From Robertkochia aurantiaca (lineage in GTDB: Bacteria > Bacteroidota > Bacteroidia > Flavobacteriales > Flavobacteriaceae): a stretch of 64,000 nt of DNA. The translations under genes were made by a program, and so were the position numbers. This document shows, piece by piece, positions 62,098 to 64,000 of the stretch. The stretch covers positions 248,001 through 312,000 of the forward strand of contig NZ_JAINZS010000005.1 of assembly GCF_020166495.1 (NCBI RefSeq), written 5' to 3'. Within the stretch, counting starts at the first letter, position 1. Each line of letters begins with the position of its first letter. Under the pieces are notes generated by a model. That model searched no databases. It worked only from the letters and a program-made list of their open reading frames with translations, and had not been told where the DNA came from.

Positions 62098-63333
62098 ATG
62101 AAGAACAGTGACCTGATCAAAATAGCCGAAACCTATGGGTCTCCGGTATATGTATATGATGCCGAGAAGATTGTAAGCCAATATAACCGCTTATCGAACG
62201 CGTTCAAAAATGTGAAGAGCCTTAAACTGAACTATGCCGTAAAGGCTTGTTCGAATATCAGCATACTCAAACTGCTTAACGGACTTGGAAGCGGCCTGGA
62301 TACCGTATCCTGGCAGGAAGTGCAGTTGGGTCTTATGGCAGGATTCGATCCTTCTGATATCATATATACTCCGAACGGGGTTTCTCTGGAAGAAATCGAG
62401 GAGGTTGCCGAACTCGGTGTGCAGATCAACATTGACAATCTCTCCATCCTGGAACAATTCGGAACCAAACATCCTGATGTCCCTGTTTGTATAAGAATCA
62501 ATCCGCATGTCATGGCCGGAGGAAATTCGAATATATCTGTGGGTCATATCGATTCCAAATTCGGGATCAGCATTCATCAGATACCCCACCTTTTACGAAT
62601 CGTAAAGAACACCGGTATGAGGGTAAACGGGATCCATATGCACACAGGAAGCGACATTCTGGATGTAGAAGTCTTTCTCTATGCTTCGGAGATCCTCTTT
62701 GAAACAGCCAAGAACTTTGAAAATCTTGAATTCATCGACTTTGGTAGCGGATTCAAGGTTCCTTATAAAGAAGGGGATATCGAAACGAATATAGAGGAAC
62801 TCGGCAAAAAGCTTACTCACAAGTTCAACGCTTTCTGCAAAGAAACCGGGAAAGACCTCACCCTGGCTTTCGAGCCGGGCAAATTTCTGGTCAGCGAATC
62901 AGGCTATTTTATCACCAAGGTAAATGTGGTCAAACAAACCACCTCTACGGTTTTTGCCGGGGTGGACTCGGGCTTCAACCACCTGATCAGACCGATGCTG
63001 TACAACTCCTATCATGAGATCTTTAACCTTTCGAATCCGAAGGGGAAGGAGCGCTTCTATTCGGTGGTGGGATATATATGTGAGACCGATACTTTTGGCA
63101 GCAACCGTCGTATTAATGAAATCTCTGAAGGAGATCTGCTTTGTTTCAGAAATGCGGGAGCATACTGCTTTACCATGGCAAGTAATTATAATTCCAGATA
63201 TCGTCCGGCAGAGGTACTCTGGCACAAAGGAGAGGCTCATCTAATCAGACGCCGTGAAACCATGGAAGATATTACCCGGAATATGATCGAAGTAGACCTG
63301 GCCGGTAAAAAAAAAGAAGGACCAACTCGTTAA
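62098..63333 (+). CDS. lysA: Diaminopimelate decarboxylase
   Basis: LysA decarboxylates meso-diaminopimelate to lysine with pyridoxal phosphate. The 411-residue product has a TIM-barrel domain with LNYAVKACSNISILKLL (PLP Lys near residue 46), GSGLDTVSWQEV and HMHTGSDI, and a C-terminal beta domain with GFNHLIRPMLYNSYHEI, CETDTF and RNAGAYCFTMASNYN. I use the ATG at 62098; the codon before it is GTG and would add one residue. dapD lies at 33.9 kb. It is not in an operon with other lysine genes. Confidence 0.95.
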   Translation: MKNSDLIKIAETYGSPVYVYDAEKIVSQYNRLSNAFKNVKSLKLNYAVKACSNISILKLLNGLGSGLDTVSWQEVQLGLMAGFDPSDIIYTPNGVSLEEIEEVAELGVQINIDNLSILEQFGTKHPDVPVCIRINPHVMAGGNSNISVGHIDSKFGISIHQIPHLLRIVKNTGMRVNGIHMHTGSDILDVEVFLYASEILFETAKNFENLEFIDFGSGFKVPYKEGDIETNIEELGKKLTHKFNAFCKETGKDLTLAFEPGKFLVSESGYFITKVNVVKQTTSTVFAGVDSGFNHLIRPMLYNSYHEIFNLSNPKGKERFYSVVGYICETDTFGSNRRINEISEGDLLCFRNAGAYCFTMASNYNSRYRPAEVLWHKGEAHLIRRRETMEDITRNMIEVDLAGKKKEGPTR

Positions 63334-63429
63334 TTCATAGGTAACCGGTATGCTGTAAAGAACAGACGCAGGCATAAGGAGGCATGATATTTGAATCATT
63401 CCTTATATTTACGTCTAATTCTCATTATT

Positions 63430-63945
63430 ATGAAATACGCCCTGATTACCTTTCTTACGATGTTGACAGCTGTCACCGCCCATTCCCAGGAAATCAAATG
63501 GATGAGCTGGGATGAGGCCGTTGCTGCATCGGAGTCCAGCGAAAATCCGAAAAAGATATTCATCGATGTGTATACCGACTGGTGCGGATGGTGCAAACGT
63601 ATGGACAAAGACACTTTCAATGATCCCGAGGTTGCCGCATATATGAAAGAGCATTTTTATATGGTGAAATTTGACGCTGAAGGAAAGGAAGACGTCACCT
63701 ATAAAGGCCGTACTTACAGCTACGTACCGCAAGGACGCCGAGGCTATCATGAATTGGCTGCAGCACTTCTGCAGGGGCAACTCAGCTATCCTACTGTAGT
63801 ATTTTTGAATGAAAACCAGGAGATGCTCTCACCTGTACCCGGTTATATGAAACCAAAACAATTCATACCTATCGCCCGTTATTTCGGAGAGGATATTTAC
63901 AAGACCACCAAATGGGATGAATATCAGGCATCCCTGGACCAATAA
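63430..63945 (+). CDS. Exported thioredoxin-family protein
   Basis: The 171-residue product has a signal peptide (about 1-20, ending HSQ) and a thioredoxin fold with the CGWC motif (about residues 53-56, in DVYTDWCGWCKRMDKDTF). Y..SYPTVVFL carries the cis-Pro near residue 121. The sequence fits thioredoxin-like DUF255/DsbD-gamma type periplasmic reductases or thiol-disulfide exchange proteins. I chose the ATG at 63430; the upstream in-frame TTG at 63391 adds 13 residues and spoils the signal sequence. The gene at 63957 may share its transcript. Confidence 0.85.
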   Translation: MKYALITFLTMLTAVTAHSQEIKWMSWDEAVAASESSENPKKIFIDVYTDWCGWCKRMDKDTFNDPEVAAYMKEHFYMVKFDAEGKEDVTYKGRTYSYVPQGRRGYHELAAALLQGQLSYPTVVFLNENQEMLSPVPGYMKPKQFIPIARYFGEDIYKTTKWDEYQASLDQ

Positions 63946-63956
63946 CCACCCTTTAC

Positions 63957-64000
63957 ATGAAACCAACCTATGCACTGTTAGCTGCCATCCTTTTATTACA
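63957..64000 (+). CDS. Start of a further gene (runs off window)
   Basis: An ATG at 63957 opens a frame reading MKPTYALLAAILLL before the window ends. The hydrophobic content suggests a signal peptide or membrane segment. It lies 11 bp after the thioredoxin-like stop. Nothing more can be said. Confidence 0.4.
   Translation, partial: MKPTYALLAAILLL

Noticed and set aside
1-64000. CRISPR array, prophage, insertion sequence or toxin-antitoxin locus
   Set aside because: No spaced direct repeats, no transposase, integrase or phage structural genes, and no small gene pair with toxin features were found. MazG here is the NTP pyrophosphohydrolase, not a toxin.

Overview
The window looks like ordinary chromosome from a marine-type Flavobacteriaceae bacterium (phylum Bacteroidota). 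Reasons: three proteins with type IX secretion (T9SS) C-terminal sorting domains, the enlarged ~1120-residue SecA of this phylum, Bacteroidota-specific small families (DUF2795, DUF5606), TAnnTTTG-type -7 promoter boxes with few Shine-Dalgarno sequences, and tight gene packing. I see no rRNA, tRNA, CRISPR, insertion sequence, prophage or integrative element.

Layout. 1-9.5 kb: the start of recQ (minus strand), then an envelope-biogenesis run: kdsD, tatC, an AhpD-like protein and lptB, convergent with pssA, followed by lnt, an ABC-F ATPase, a shortened methyltransferase-like protein and a cobalamin adenosyltransferase. 9.6-18.6 kb: a DUF2795 protein, secA, an orphan histidine kinase, a fatty acid hydroxylase-family membrane protein and a secreted M14 peptidase. 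18.6-23.6 kb: two ECF sigma/anti-sigma loci that flank a lipoprotein-type MsrA and a large coiled-coil envelope protein. 23.6-30.3 kb: galM, ohr, meaB, a PAP2 phosphatase, a MATE transporter, mazG and an ATP-grasp protein. 30.3-34.7 kb: NRDE and DinB-like proteins, DUF5606, def, a tiny T9SS cargo, ruvX and dapD. 34.7-40.7 kb: a glycan island with five glycosyltransferases and a nucleotide-sugar epimerase. 40.8-48.8 kb: cca, heme A synthase (ctaA/COX15), two nucleoid/unknown proteins, a LolA-like protein, an uncharacterised protein that I read as kinase-fold, and an ABC exporter. 48.8-53.3 kb: two tandem T9SS type B proteins. 53.4-64 kb: uvrB, hsp20, unknown membrane proteins, a TerB-like protein, an esterase, sucC, a LON-domain protein, lysA, a thioredoxin-like protein and the start of one more gene.

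How they fit together: much of the window serves the cell envelope. It covers Kdo supply, LPS transport, lipoprotein acylation, phospholipid synthesis, Sec and Tat export, glycan assembly, diaminopimelate for peptidoglycan and lysine (dapD, lysA), and envelope-facing sigma factors. MeaB plus the cobalamin adenosyltransferase suggest a B12-dependent methylmalonyl-CoA mutase elsewhere in the genome.

I do not see a multi-gene novel system. The best leads are the kinase-like protein at 45.9-47.0 kb, the core-deleted methyltransferase relative at 8.3-8.8 kb, the sigma-factor operon ending in a Met/Pro-rich coiled-coil protein, a T9SS cargo that is almost only a sorting domain, and a repeated-motif cluster upstream of hsp20. 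All calls come from reading the sequence and from remembered family features; no database search was run.
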